In this document: piece after piece, positions 1 to 8,946 of the stretch
How positions within the stretch are numbered: the stretch's first letter is position 1
Layout: each line of letters begins with the position of its first letter
NCBI RefSeq assembly: GCF_001887355.1
Contig: NZ_MPIN01000001.1
Location: 1,075,603 to 1,139,602, forward strand
DNA from: Cystobacter ferrugineus
GTDB lineage: Bacteria; Myxococcota; Myxococcia; Myxococcales; Myxococcaceae
Length of the DNA stretch: 64,000 nt
Direction of reading: 5' to 3'
The notes under the pieces: model-generated
The model's database searches: none
Told to the model about the DNA's origin: nothing
What the model saw: only the letters and a program-made list of their open reading frames with translations
Position numbers and translations under genes: made by a program

Positions 1-131
1 AAGCGTGCGCGTTCACGAGAGAGACGGAAGTAAGTGCTCGGCCTCGCCTCGCCCAAAGCCGCGCAGCCTGTTCGTAGGAGTCCGCGTTCGCTGTGCTCTG
101 TCCGCGGAACCCCTCCTTTACTTCAGCGCCG

Positions 132-1028
132 CTACTTCTTCTTCGCGGCGGGTTTGGTGCCGGAGGCCGGCTTTACCGCGGGAGCCGGAGCCGGAGCCGG
201 GGCCTTCTTCACCGAGGCGGCCACCACCGCGGATGGAGCCTGCTCGGCTGGCGCGAGAACGATCTCGATGCGCCGGTTCAGGCTCCGCCCCTCCGCCGTC
301 TGGTTGGAGGCAATGGGCTGGTATTCGCCATAGCCCAACGCGGAGAGCATCGTGGGCGGCACGCCCTGCTCCTGCAGCAGCTTCACGACCACGAGCGCGC
401 GCGTGGTGGACAGCTCCCAGTTCGAGTCGAACTCTGTCTTCGCGTCCGTCGGCATCGGAACGTTGTCCGTGTGGCCCTCGACCCGGATGAGCTTCCCCTG
501 CACGTCCTTGAGTGCCTGCGCCACCTTCTCCAGCGCATCCTGGCCCTCCTTGTTGAGCTTCGTGCTGCCGGAGGAGAAGAGGATCTTGTCCTTCATCTTC
601 ACCACCATCCGGCCCTTCAGCTCGGACAGCTCGATCTTCCCGGTCTTGATCTCCTCCTTGAGGCTCTTGGCGAGGTTCTCGTACTCGCTGGACTTCTTCT
701 CGAGCGCCTCCTTCGCCGCGGCGAGCTTCTCGGTGCTGCGGGACAGTTCCTGGTTGAGCTCCGACAGCTCGTCCACGCGCTTGCGCAGCGCGCGGCGCTC
801 GGCGTCACTGTTGGAGAGCGAGGACTCCAGCTCCGCGTTCTCCTTCTGGGCCTTCTCGGCCGCGGCGCGGCTCTCGCCAATCTGCTGCTCCAGGGCCTTC
901 ATCTGCTCCTGTTGCTCGTCGTACTGCTGCTTGAGGGTGAGCGCCTCCTTCGACTTCGAGTCGAACGCCTTCTGCGAGACGCACCCGGCCAACGGAACCA
1001 GCAGGACGACACACCAATGCATGCGCAT
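132..1028 (-). CDS. OmpA-family peptidoglycan-associated lipoprotein
   Basis: 298-residue envelope lipoprotein expected to anchor the outer membrane to peptidoglycan. The start was set at 1028 because an AAGGAG lies just upstream and the next residues form a lipoprotein signal ending in PLAGC (Cys16); the open frame extends further upstream but without signal-peptide character. Residues about 20-140 are a charged heptad-like coiled coil. Residues about 145-258 are an OmpA-C domain with the GHTDNVP and NWELSTTRA motifs used to bind diaminopimelate. The last 40 residues are an Ala/Pro/Lys tail ending in lysines. The domain and lipobox are seen directly; peptidoglycan binding follows from the family; the partner is unknown. 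Confidence 0.9.
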   Translation of the reverse strand: MRMHWCVVLLVPLAGCVSQKAFDSKSKEALTLKQQYDEQQEQMKALEQQIGESRAAAEKAQKENAELESSLSNSDAERRALRKRVDELSELNQELSRSTEKLAAAKEALEKKSSEYENLAKSLKEEIKTGKIELSELKGRMVVKMKDKILFSSGSTKLNKEGQDALEKVAQALKDVQGKLIRVEGHTDNVPMPTDAKTEFDSNWELSTTRALVVVKLLQEQGVPPTMLSALGYGEYQPIASNQTAEGRSLNRRIEIVLAPAEQAPSAVVAASVKKAPAPAPAPAVKPASGTKPAAKKK

Positions 1029-1811
1029 TCGAGGCTCCTTGGATTGAAGAAGCACTCTTATACCTCCTGGCCCACCCGGGCGGGAGGGCGCGTGTTCCCC
1101 ACCTGTGGAGTCGAACGTGGGTAAACACGACGGTGTCACGCGAAAACTTCCATGGGAGAATCGAGTTCATCAGTAGAGCACCTGGTCGCGGGACAGGAGC
1201 CCGGGACCGACAGCGCGAGCGCCCATGACACAGCCCTCCCACTTTCGTGGGCACCTACTGAGCCCGAGCGGAGCAGCTCGAAGAGGTTCTGGTCCGTATT
1301 CTCATCTTTCGAAATTCGAAGAATGCAGTGACACCCTCGACAAAACAATCTCTCATCAAAGCGACAAACCAAATCAACCTTCACCCAGAACAGCTTTATC
1401 CTGCTATTGTCTATTTCCCCATGGCGCGGCGAAATTCCATGTGCAGGCAGGAATCCCCCCAAACAACATGGGCTCCTGGTCGAAAATCCGCGCCCCCCGC
1501 TCCCCCCAACATCGCTCCTGTCCTTCCTATACGTTGAGGAGAACGTTCGACTTCTTCGACGTGTTCGCCTGCGTGAGGTGTGGAGGAAGGCGGCGGCTCT
1601 TGGCGGACATGAAGGGAGCACGAGGGGGCGGGCGATGCGGCCAGGGTAGGGGTGTGCCCCAAGGGGTTGCACCGTCCCGTGTACCGGCGCAGCGCGCGGC
1701 CTTGCTGACCCCGGCAGAGGCCCTTCTCGGCCCCTCCGCTCCAGCCCTCACCCTCCACATGGCTTCCATCCCGCCTATGCAGCGGGCCCGGCGCGAGGCG
1801 TGACCGCTCGC
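1029..1811. other. Long intergenic region, partly AT-richer
   Basis: About 780 bases between two leftward genes. Open frames here lack recognisable protein character. The stretch about 1290-1560 is clearly less GC-rich than its surroundings, which suggests promoter or regulatory DNA, or a relic of foreign DNA. Apart from the TTCGAA double palindrome I see no supported feature. Confidence 0.4.
1308..1320. promoter_or_regulatory. Double TTCGAA palindrome
   Basis: Two copies of the palindrome TTCGAA are separated by a single A, giving a 13-base near-symmetrical element. It sits about 280 bases upstream of the OmpA lipoprotein start in an AT-rich stretch. It may be a protein-binding site; no regulator can be assigned. 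Confidence 0.25.
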
Positions 1812-3317
1812 TCAGTCGACGCGCTCCCGGGTCCACAGCTCGACCTGGGCGCGCTCGAGGAGGGGCCTGTAGCCGTGCTCCGCCAGGGCCGTGCGCGCTC
1901 TCTCCCTCAGCTGCGGAGTCTTCAACCGAAGGACGTCGATGGCCGCCGTGCGGGGCGCCCCGTGCCCCTCGCCGATCCACTGCTCGACGGCGTCCGGCCA
2001 CATGACCCACCCCTTGCGGTCCAGGTACCAGAGCACCTTGGGATCTCCATCCGAGAGCACCAACACTCGCGCGTCGGCCGCGCTCACCTCATCATGCCGC
2101 TGCTTCGCCTCCTCGAAGGCCACTGCCGCATCCGAGGGCGAGAACCACGAGCGGGTCCGCCACAGGCCGAACGCGGCCACCAGAAGCAGTCCCACGGTCG
2201 CGACGTGATGCCAGACCCTGCTCCGGGCGCGCGAGAGCAGCGCATCCACCGCGACGCCCGCGCTCAATACCACCGCCGGCACGGCCACGAGGCCATACGA
2301 GGTGTGCCACGCGGCCGACTCGCCTCCCAGGAAGAAGAAGACGTTGGCCGAGATGACCAGGGCGCGGATCCACCCCGGCGTCCTGCGCCACCGGACGAGG
2401 AGGAATCCGACGCCGAGCACCGAGAGGAGTGGGCACGCGTAGGAGTCGAACAAGCGCTGCACATAGATACGATTGTAGAAGGAAGGGTCCCTCCAACTCG
2501 CCAGGAGCGACTGAAACGAAGTGCCCAGGTAGAAGTAGTGGACGCCGTACTTGTCCTGGAGGGCCCGCGCATATGCGTACCACGCCAGGGGAGGAAGGAC
2601 GGACAGCGGCAGGTAGAGCCAGTAGGCGGAAGGCCGGAGCGCCGCCTTGCCGCGACGGAAGTAGAGCCAGAGGACCAGCGGCAGCCCGTAGGTGATGATG
2701 GGTAGTTTGATCAGCGCCCCCAGGGTCATGGCCACCGCGGAGCCGAAGTAGAGCGGCCAGCGGGTGGGCGCGTTCTCCGGGAGGGAGCGGTCGAAGAGGT
2801 CCAGCGCCAGCAGGCCCAGCGACAAGGATGGAACGTCGGGCTGGATGGTCCGGGCGTAGAAGAACACCACGGGCGAGAAGGCGTAACCGACGATGGCGGT
2901 CCACGCGCCGGCCGCTCCGAGGTGGCGCCTGGCCAACGCCGCGAGGCTGAAGAGGCCGATCAGCCCGAGGACGAGGATGAGCACGCGGCTGACGATGACC
3001 TGGGCCGCCCCCCCGCACGCGAGGTGGCCCGTGAGGTAGTTGATGATGGGGAACTCCATCCCGGTGATGGCGGGCCCCTCGCCGGCCTGACTGATCTCCG
3101 GGAGCCACAACGGGTTGTTCCCGCGGCAGAAGTTGCGGCCCACCATCAGCACATCGGACTCGCGCCAGTTCACCAACTGGGCGGTGAGCGACGGGCTCAG
3201 GAGCAGGACGACCGCGGCCCCCACGACCCAGACGGCGGCAGGCAGGAAACGGGCCCAGGGCGAACTTTCGACAAGCTCGGGAACACCGGTCCGCGAGGGA
3301 GAAAAATCTGACTGCAT
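1812..3317 (-). CDS. GT39-like membrane glycosyltransferase
   Basis: 501-residue polytopic membrane protein with around ten hydrophobic segments, resembling the ArnT/PMT superfamily (GT-C fold) that transfers sugars from polyprenyl-phosphate carriers on the periplasmic side. The first membrane segment is at about 25-42 and is followed by a loop with E53-S54-D55, the acidic loop-1 motif expected at the catalytic centre. The soluble C-terminus (about 400-501) ends in a small alpha/beta region. The next upstream gene (3410-4843) is a second, divergent member of the family on the same strand, so the two may act on the same glycan. Donor and acceptor cannot be told. The start codon is the first of the frame and has only a weak ribosome site. 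Confidence 0.75.
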   Translation of the reverse strand: MQSDFSPSRTGVPELVESSPWARFLPAAVWVVGAAVVLLLSPSLTAQLVNWRESDVLMVGRNFCRGNNPLWLPEISQAGEGPAITGMEFPIINYLTGHLACGGAAQVIVSRVLILVLGLIGLFSLAALARRHLGAAGAWTAIVGYAFSPVVFFYARTIQPDVPSLSLGLLALDLFDRSLPENAPTRWPLYFGSAVAMTLGALIKLPIITYGLPLVLWLYFRRGKAALRPSAYWLYLPLSVLPPLAWYAYARALQDKYGVHYFYLGTSFQSLLASWRDPSFYNRIYVQRLFDSYACPLLSVLGVGFLLVRWRRTPGWIRALVISANVFFFLGGESAAWHTSYGLVAVPAVVLSAGVAVDALLSRARSRVWHHVATVGLLLVAAFGLWRTRSWFSPSDAAVAFEEAKQRHDEVSAADARVLVLSDGDPKVLWYLDRKGWVMWPDAVEQWIGEGHGAPRTAAIDVLRLKTPQLRERARTALAEHGYRPLLERAQVELWTRERVD

Positions 3318-3409
3318 GCGGCGCGCGACTTCCCCACGAATCCCGGACGGAAGTCAATCCATCCCACTTCCAGGTGGCCTCCCAGGCAGAGGCCGATTAC
3401 GGCGCGAAA

Positions 3410-4843
3410 TCACGGCCGACGCAGCAGCCGCCAGCGACCGTCGCGACCCACTTCGGACCAGCTCGGATCGCTCACGGGGGCTCCGTCGGCGACGAAGGCC
3501 ACGCGGGCCCGGGACGACTCTCCGGTGAGGTTCTCTCCCAGCTCCGTGAGGCGCCAGGGAGACCAGCGCCGCTCGACGGCGAACGCGGCCACGGTGGTCC
3601 ACTCGTGGCTCGGGGACACCACCAACACGGGCGCACCGACCGGCACGTCGGTGCTCGCCGGGCCCAGCGCCCCCGCGAGCGGACACCGCCGGGGAAACAG
3701 CGGCCGGCCCGCGCCCGCCACGGAGGCCACCAGTATCACCAGTGCGAGCACCACCAGTCCCCGGGTGGCCGCTCGCGCGCGCTCGGGAGAGGCGAGTCGG
3801 GACTCCAACCACGGACCCACGCCCACGCCCACGAGCATGGCCAGCAGCGGGAAGGCGACGAGCGAATGGTTCCACACCTTGCGCCCCGGAATGCAGAGCG
3901 CGGTGAGGACGAAGAGGCTCGCGAGCAGCAGCACGCGGGCAGTGCGGCGCACCCCCTCTTCGTCCCGGGTGCCCTCGGGCAGCAGGGCGCGGAAGGCACG
4001 AGCGGGCCGGCCCAGCGCGAGCACCCCACCGGCCATGAGCAGGGGCAGTCCGGGCCAGAAGCGACTGAGGACGGTGCGGAAGGGGATGTACCAGGCGAGC
4101 TGCCCGTCGGTGCGCGCGCCGGAGGCGGAGGCGAGTACCTGGTGGCGCACGTAGCCCTCCCACCAGTCCGGGTGGGTGACGAGGAAGAGGACGGTGGGCA
4201 CGGTGGCGGCGATTCCCACCAGCGTGCCGATGACGAGCACCCGGAACGAGCGCTCGACGAAGGCGCGGGCGACGGCGGCACCGGCGAGGGGCAGCAAACC
4301 GAACGGTCCCTTCACGGCGCAGGCCAGGGCGGCGAGCACGCCACTCCACAGCCAGTCGCGCGGACGGGGAACGCCGAGCAGCAGCGGTATCGCGGAGCCG
4401 GTGGCGAGCAGCAGCAGGAGAGGTTCGAGGAAGGGCTGGCCGGCGCGGGTGAAGAAGCCATCGGGGATGGAGAGTGCCAGCATGGCGCTGACCCCGGCCC
4501 ACGTCCCGGCGGTGCGGCGGGCGACGTTGCTGGTGAGCAGCAGGGTGCCCAGCGAGAAGGCGACGCACAGTGGGAAGAGGGCGGGCTCGCCGAAGAGGCG
4601 GATGACGAGCGCGAAGGGCCAGAAGCCGAAGGGCAGGTGCTCGAAGAAGCGCGGGTGGACGTCCGGCACGTAGCGCGGGGCGAGCCAGCTCCCGTCCTCC
4701 ACCATGTGGCGGGAGATGACCTGGTAGAGCTGCGAGTCCCCGAGATCGGTGTGGGTCCACCACGTGGAGGTGGCGAGGCCGAGGAAGACGAGCACGGCCC
4801 ATGCCGGGGGAGACATGAGACGCGAGCGGACGGAGGCGGACAT
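3410..4843 (-). CDS. GT39-like membrane glycosyltransferase, second copy
   Basis: 477-residue multi-pass membrane protein of the GT-C type. Near the N-terminus, DLGDSQLY (Asp33/Asp36) and the PRFFEHLPFGFW segment match the first periplasmic loop of ArnT-like enzymes, where an aspartate acts in catalysis. Roughly ten to twelve hydrophobic segments follow, then a short soluble C-terminus. It is separated from the downstream paralogue at 1812-3317 by about 90 bases. The sequences are diverged, so this is not a recent duplication. No ribosome site is obvious; Met10 is an alternative start. The role in lipid A, exopolysaccharide or protein glycosylation is not decidable here. Confidence 0.72.
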   Translation of the reverse strand: MSASVRSRLMSPPAWAVLVFLGLATSTWWTHTDLGDSQLYQVISRHMVEDGSWLAPRYVPDVHPRFFEHLPFGFWPFALVIRLFGEPALFPLCVAFSLGTLLLTSNVARRTAGTWAGVSAMLALSIPDGFFTRAGQPFLEPLLLLLATGSAIPLLLGVPRPRDWLWSGVLAALACAVKGPFGLLPLAGAAVARAFVERSFRVLVIGTLVGIAATVPTVLFLVTHPDWWEGYVRHQVLASASGARTDGQLAWYIPFRTVLSRFWPGLPLLMAGGVLALGRPARAFRALLPEGTRDEEGVRRTARVLLLASLFVLTALCIPGRKVWNHSLVAFPLLAMLVGVGVGPWLESRLASPERARAATRGLVVLALVILVASVAGAGRPLFPRRCPLAGALGPASTDVPVGAPVLVVSPSHEWTTVAAFAVERRWSPWRLTELGENLTGESSRARVAFVADGAPVSDPSWSEVGRDGRWRLLRRP

Positions 4844-4885
4844 TGGCGCGGTGGGCTACGTGGACCGTGGGGTGATGCTGCGAAC

Positions 4886-5026
4886 TTCCGCGGTAAGGCG
4901 GCAAGCTCGAAATCCAGTCGAGTGCCGCTGCTGCTGCCGGTTGTAAAAGGCGTCAATGTACTCGATGCAGAAGGTCCCCACCACGGCGTTGTCCCAGCAG
5001 TTGCCCTCGTGCGACATGTGGAGTGA
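4886..5026 (-). mobile_element. Eroded IS3-family transposase (OrfB C-terminal remnant)
   Basis: In a 79-codon leftward open frame (5095-4856) about 47 residues match the end of the IS3-family integrase core: SLHMSHEGNCWDNAVVG corresponds to the usual S-MSRxGNCxDNA block, and YIDAFYNRQQQRHS to the terminal YIxFYNxxRxHS block. In intact transposases about 30-40 residues carrying the catalytic glutamate lie between these blocks; here they are directly joined, so there is an internal deletion. No inverted repeats or rest of the element are visible. It is a dead remnant. Confidence 0.8.
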
Positions 5027-5077
5027 CTGCTGCGGGTGGTACGTCACCGGTGGACGCGCGGCCCCCGCGCCACCGTG

Positions 5078-5105
5078 AATCACATGTGATTCCAAGCACT
5101 TGGAA
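5078..5105. promoter_or_regulatory. Two overlapping palindromes upstream of the SRPBCC gene
   Basis: AATCACATGTGATT (5078-5091) is a perfect 14-base palindrome. It runs directly into TTCCAAGCACTTGGAA (5090-5105), an inverted repeat with 7-base arms and a two-base centre. Both lie 90-115 bases before the gene at 5195, where a transcription factor would bind. They could instead be ends left by the neighbouring IS remnant. Confidence 0.4.
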
Positions 5106-5148
5106 GCAGTCCCAGGAAAAAATCCTCGACGTGTCGATTTCTCGGGGC

Positions 5149-5185
5149 CTCGTTCGACGACTCAGGAAACCAAAGTCGAAACGAG
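5149..5185. promoter_or_regulatory. Inverted repeat over the SRPBCC ribosome site
   Basis: CTCGTTCGAC at 5149 pairs with GTCGAAACGAG ending at 5185, with one unpaired base and a 16-base loop. The right arm reaches into the GAGGAG ribosome-binding site of the gene starting at 5195, so it could act as an operator or as an RNA hairpin limiting translation. Confidence 0.35.
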
Positions 5186-5194
5186 GAGTTCCAC

Positions 5195-5797
5195 ATGCTC
5201 ACGAAGATCCTGCTCGGTGTCGCCGTTGCCCTCGTCGCGTTCATCGGCTTCATCGCGACACGTCCGTCCACCTTCAAGATCGAGCGCTCCACCACGGTGA
5301 GCGCGCCGGCCCACGTGGTGTACGCGCTCGTGGCCGACTTCCACAAGGTAGGGACCTGGTCGCCCTTCATGAAGCCCGATCCCACCCGGAGGGACACCTA
5401 CGCTGGCACTCCCGCCACGGTGGGCCACTCGGTCGCCTGGGCCAGCAGTGAGAAGGCCAGCGAGGGCAAGATGACGATCGTCTCGCTCAACCCGCCCGAG
5501 CAACTCCAGCTCGAGCTCGATTTCATCAAGCCGTTCAAGGCCACCAACGCAACGGTCTTTCGTTTCGAGCAGGCCGGGAACGGCACCACGGTCACGTGGG
5601 TGATGACCGGCCAGAACGGTTTCATGAACAAGGCGTTCTCCGTGTTCATGGACATGGACAAGCTCGTGGGCGCGGACTTCGAGGCGGGGCTCGCCACGTT
5701 GAAAAACCTCTCCGAGGCCGAGGCGAAGGCGGCGGCGGCACAGGCCGCGGCGAACGCTGCTCCGAACGGGGCGGTGGCGGGCGACACGGCGAAGTAG
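5195..5797 (+). CDS. SRPBCC (START/Bet v 1-like) membrane-anchored protein
   Basis: 200-residue protein starting after a clear GAGGAG. An N-terminal hydrophobic helix (about 4-22) is followed by a polyketide-cyclase/SRPBCC domain (about 30-175); the opening IERSTTVSAPAHVVYALVAD is typical. These domains form a deep cavity that binds hydrophobic ligands; the ligand is unknown. The C-terminus (about 176-200) is an Ala-rich tail. It converges with the YCII gene a few bases downstream, and SRPBCC and YCII/DGPF genes are often found together in bacteria. Palindromes upstream suggest local regulation. Confidence 0.85.
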   Translation: MLTKILLGVAVALVAFIGFIATRPSTFKIERSTTVSAPAHVVYALVADFHKVGTWSPFMKPDPTRRDTYAGTPATVGHSVAWASSEKASEGKMTIVSLNPPEQLQLELDFIKPFKATNATVFRFEQAGNGTTVTWVMTGQNGFMNKAFSVFMDMDKLVGADFEAGLATLKNLSEAEAKAAAAQAAANAAPNGAVAGDTAK

Positions 5798-5804
5798 CTG
5801 GGCC

Positions 5805-6164
5805 TCAGTCCCCCTCATAGCAGACGCCGACCTCACGCAACTCCACCGTCGACCACTCGGCGGCGGGACACTCGTTCGCGATCGCGAGCGCCTCCGCCCG
5901 GGTATGGCAATCGAAGAGGATGAAGCCTCCGACGATCTCCTTGGACTCGGTGAACGGCCCATCGAGCAGGGTGCGCTTGCCACCGCGGACCTCGATCCGC
6001 ACCCCTTCCGAATCGGACCGGAGCGAGTCGCTGGCTTTCCATATCCCGCGGGCCTTGAGGTCCTCGACGAAGCGCACCATCCGCTCCATCTCGCGACGCC
6101 CCTGCTCCGCCGTCCGGCTCCGTTTCCGCCCGCCTTCCTCCATGATCAACAGCATGTACGCCAT
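5805..6164 (-). CDS. YCII-related (DGPF-domain) protein
   Basis: 119-residue single-domain protein of the YCII/DGPF family, a dimeric ferredoxin-like fold whose members are often linked to sigma factors or SRPBCC proteins. The opening MAYMLLIMEEGGRK and the signature DGPFTESKEIVGGF near residue 70 are diagnostic. The ATG at 6164 is preferred, with GGAG six bases upstream; a GTG one codon earlier is possible. The enzymatic role is not established for this family. Confidence 0.88.
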   Translation of the reverse strand: MAYMLLIMEEGGRKRSRTAEQGRREMERMVRFVEDLKARGIWKASDSLRSDSEGVRIEVRGGKRTLLDGPFTESKEIVGGFILFDCHTRAEALAIANECPAAEWSTVELREVGVCYEGD

Positions 6165-6455
6165 CACGCACTCCGTTCTTGGATGGAGCCAGAGCGTCTC
6201 CCATCCGCCCTACGAGCAGAAGCGTTTCTTCAGCTGCTCCATGGCGAGGACGTAAAACGGTCGCTCCCTGAGCATCGAGGCGCCCAGGGACGGTCCGCTC
6301 GCGTTGCTCCTGGGAGAGTGACGCATGTGCCTGTGTGCACTTCCGCGCGGAGCGGGCTGGAGTTGTCGACACGTGGACCCATCGCGCACGCCTCCGGCGG
6401 CCCACGCACTGCCCCGTGCATAGGGTGCGGCCACGACGCGAATCCAGGAGGGCGC

Positions 6456-7244
6456 ATGGCGCGTGTGGCAATCATCACGGGGTCGGACTCGGGCATCGGA
6501 AAGGCCTCGGCGGTGGCGCTCGCCGAGGCGGGCTTCGATGTGGGCATCACCTGGCACGAGGACCAGAAGGGCGCCGAGGACACGGCCGCCCAGGTGCGAG
6601 CCAAGGGTCGCCGGGCCGAGGTGCGCCGGCTGGACCTGAACCAGCTTCCGGAGGCCGGAGGCGTCATCGACGAGCTGGCCGATGCGCTCGGAGGCCTCGA
6701 CGTCTTCGTGAACAACGCGGGAACGGGTGACAGTACCGCGTTCCTCGACCTGGGCTGGGAGAAGTGGCGCCATACACTCCGCGTGGACCTCGATGGCGCG
6801 TTCGTCTGTTGTCAGCGGGCCGCGAGGCGGATGGTGAAGCAGGGCCGGGGAGGGCGCATCATCTCCATCACCTCGGTCCACGAGCACGTCCCGCTGATGG
6901 GCTCCTCGGCGTATTGTGCGGCGAAGGGCGGGCTCGGGCTGCTCACCAAGGTCATGGCCGCCGAGTTGGGGCAGCATCAGATCACCGTCAACGCGATTGC
7001 CCCGGGGGAGATCTCCACTCCGATGACGGACCAGGAGGACGTGAACCCGCGCACCGTCAAGCGTCCGGGCTATCCGTTGGGCCGGCCGGGTGACGCACGC
7101 GAAGTGGCGGGCCTCGTCGTCTTCCTCACCACCCCGGCGGCGGCCTTCATCACTGGCGCGTCGCTCGTCATCGACGGAGGACTCGAGCTGATGGCGGCGA
7201 TCGGGGCGCACGGCCTCCAGAACGACGACTGGCGCAAGGTCTGA
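6456..7244 (+). CDS. Short-chain dehydrogenase/reductase
   Basis: 262-residue classical SDR. Cofactor-binding TGSDSGIG lies at residues 8-15, NNAG at 86-89, catalytic Ser140, Tyr153 and Lys157 (YCAAK), so an NAD(P)-dependent oxidoreductase with a complete active site. The tail GLELMAAIGAHG followed by NDDWRK is like a widespread group annotated simply as SDR or glucose-dehydrogenase-like. The start has AGGAGG immediately upstream; a longer open frame before it is not supported. It appears monocistronic. The substrate is unknown. Confidence 0.9.
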   Translation: MARVAIITGSDSGIGKASAVALAEAGFDVGITWHEDQKGAEDTAAQVRAKGRRAEVRRLDLNQLPEAGGVIDELADALGGLDVFVNNAGTGDSTAFLDLGWEKWRHTLRVDLDGAFVCCQRAARRMVKQGRGGRIISITSVHEHVPLMGSSAYCAAKGGLGLLTKVMAAELGQHQITVNAIAPGEISTPMTDQEDVNPRTVKRPGYPLGRPGDAREVAGLVVFLTTPAAAFITGASLVIDGGLELMAAIGAHGLQNDDWRKV

Positions 7245-7316
7245 GCCTGGACATCGCCGTGGCATTGGCGCGGCCATCGCGCGGCGGCTGGCGCGATGGC
7301 TCCGGCCGGGTCGTCC

Positions 7317-7460
7317 CTAGGCAGGGACCTTGCGGTCCTGGAGGAGTCGGAACGCCCCGAAACCCGCCGCGGCGATCACCGCCCACTTCGTCACGCCGGT
7401 CAGGATCTTCCAGCCCGCGTACCCCTTGAGCGCCTTCTTGCCCGCACGTTTGAATTTCAT
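7317..7460 (-). CDS. 47-residue basic single-helix protein
   Basis: A short leftward gene with a strong GGAGG seven bases before its ATG. The product begins MKFKRAGKKALKGYAGWK, strongly basic, followed by a hydrophobic stretch (WAVIAAAGFGAF, about 26-37) and ends RKVPA. It could be a small membrane-associated protein. It converges with the SDR gene. I recognise no family. Support comes from the ribosome site, the clean start and the amphipathic layout. Confidence 0.55.
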   Translation of the reverse strand: MKFKRAGKKALKGYAGWKILTGVTKWAVIAAAGFGAFRLLQDRKVPA

Positions 7461-7650
7461 CGTCTTCCTCCCAGTGCAGCGTGAGTGGTTCGGGTGTTGC
7501 CCTGCTCAAGTTGGGAGTTGGCGGCGCGCGCGAGGATGAGCCGGGAGCATGGGCCACGCCAGTCCGTCTCGAGGGGCACCGGGTGAGCGGGCGGGTCCTG
7601 GATCGAGCCCAGGTGGACAACCGGGCCGCCGTGTCCATGTTCCGTGTGCC

Positions 7651-8946
7651 ATGGGTGGAGTGCCGCGAGATTCGAGGCCGGACAGCACGCTCGCGCTGTT
7701 GTCGGAAGGCTACCGTTTCATCGGTAACGGCTGTGCCCGGCATCGCTCCGATGTCTTCGAAACGCGCCTCCTCTTCCGGTCCACCCTCTGCATGAGCGGG
7801 GCGGAGGCCGCCCGGATGTTCTACGACTCGGAGCACTTCCAGCGGCGCGGCGCCGTCCCGCTTCGTCTCCGCAAGACGCTCTTCGGCATGGGGGGCGTGC
7901 AGGAACTGGATGGCGAGGCCCACCGCTCGCGGAAGGCGATGTTCATGTCGCTCATGTCGTCGGACGGTATCCGGCGCCTCTGCGAGCAGGCGGAGAAGCA
8001 CTGGAGGGCTTCCATCCGCGAGTGGGCGCGCAAGGGGCGGCTCGTGCTCCTCGACGAGGTTCAGCAGCTCCTCTGCCGTGTGGTCTGCGAGTGGACCGGG
8101 GTGCCGCTGCCCGAGGCCGAGGTGGTCCAGAGGACGCGCGAGCTCACGGCATTGCTTGATGGCGCGGGGGGCGTCGGGCCGAGGCACTGGCGCGCGCGCC
8201 TCATGCGGATGCGGTCCGAAGTCTGGCTGGGAAGGCTGGTCACCCGGGTCCGTGCGGGCAGGCATGCCGCTGCCGAGGGGAGTGCCCTCCGGACGGTGGC
8301 GGAGTACCGGGGACCGGATGGGAAGAGGCTGGGCCCACGCCTGGCGGCGGTCGAACTGCTGAATGTGCTGCGCCCGATAGTCGCCGTCGCGCGGTTCGTG
8401 GTGTTCGAGGCCCTCGCGCTTCACGAGCACCCCGAGAGCCGCGCGCGGCTCCTGGAGGAGGACGACGACGAGGCGTATGAGCACTTCGTCCAGGAGGTCA
8501 GGCGCTCCTATCCCTTCATGCCGTTCGTGGTGGCCCGCGTCCGGCGGGACTTCACGTGGAAGGGCTACCATTTCCCTCGGGGCCGGCGCGTGCTGCTGGA
8601 CCTGTACGGCACGAACCATGACGCCAGGCTGTGGGAGCGTCCTCACGAGTTCCGGCCGGAGCGGTTCCGGACCTGGGACGGGAGCCCCTTTTCGTTCATT
8701 CCGCAGGGCGGGGGTGATCATCACACCGGGCACCGCTGCGCTGGCGAGTGGAGCACCATCGCGCTCATGAAGGTCGCCGCGCGCATGCTCACGCGCGGCA
8801 TGCGCTACGACGTACCGCCGCAGGATCTCCGGGTGAGTCTCTCCAGAATTCCCGCGGAGCCGGCCAGCCGGTTCGTCATCGCGAACGTCAGGGCTGTCGA
8901 GGAAATGATGGAGCGCGCCGGCGACAGCCGTGCGCCCATGCCCTGA
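7651..8946 (+). CDS. CYP152-family cytochrome P450 (fatty-acid peroxygenase)
   Basis: 431-residue P450 of the hydrogen-peroxide-using CYP152 family (relatives of B. subtilis P450-BS-beta). The start at 7651 was chosen because the following residues (PDSTLALLSEGYRFI) align with the N-terminus of BS-beta. The family hallmark Arg-Pro replacing the acid-alcohol pair is present (R241-P242 in NVLRPIVAV), binding the fatty-acid carboxylate. Haem ligand Cys363 lies in GHRCAGE after IPQGGGD. At the OleT His85 position there is Gln84, favouring hydroxylation rather than decarboxylation to alkenes. ExxR is E282-R285. No redoxin partner is needed or seen nearby. The ribosome site is weak. Confidence 0.93.
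   Translation: MGGVPRDSRPDSTLALLSEGYRFIGNGCARHRSDVFETRLLFRSTLCMSGAEAARMFYDSEHFQRRGAVPLRLRKTLFGMGGVQELDGEAHRSRKAMFMSLMSSDGIRRLCEQAEKHWRASIREWARKGRLVLLDEVQQLLCRVVCEWTGVPLPEAEVVQRTRELTALLDGAGGVGPRHWRARLMRMRSEVWLGRLVTRVRAGRHAAAEGSALRTVAEYRGPDGKRLGPRLAAVELLNVLRPIVAVARFVVFEALALHEHPESRARLLEEDDDEAYEHFVQEVRRSYPFMPFVVARVRRDFTWKGYHFPRGRRVLLDLYGTNHDARLWERPHEFRPERFRTWDGSPFSFIPQGGGDHHTGHRCAGEWSTIALMKVAARMLTRGMRYDVPPQDLRVSLSRIPAEPASRFVIANVRAVEEMMERAGDSRAPMP

Noticed and set aside
1411..2010. Protein-coding genes in the 1029-1811 gap
   Set aside because: All frames are Arg/Pro/Ala-rich without ribosome sites or motifs and change coding character inside the gap.
5904..6455. N-terminal extension of the SDR gene at 6456
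   Set aside because: The extra 184 codons are antisense to the YCII gene and lack SDR features; the fold begins at 6456.
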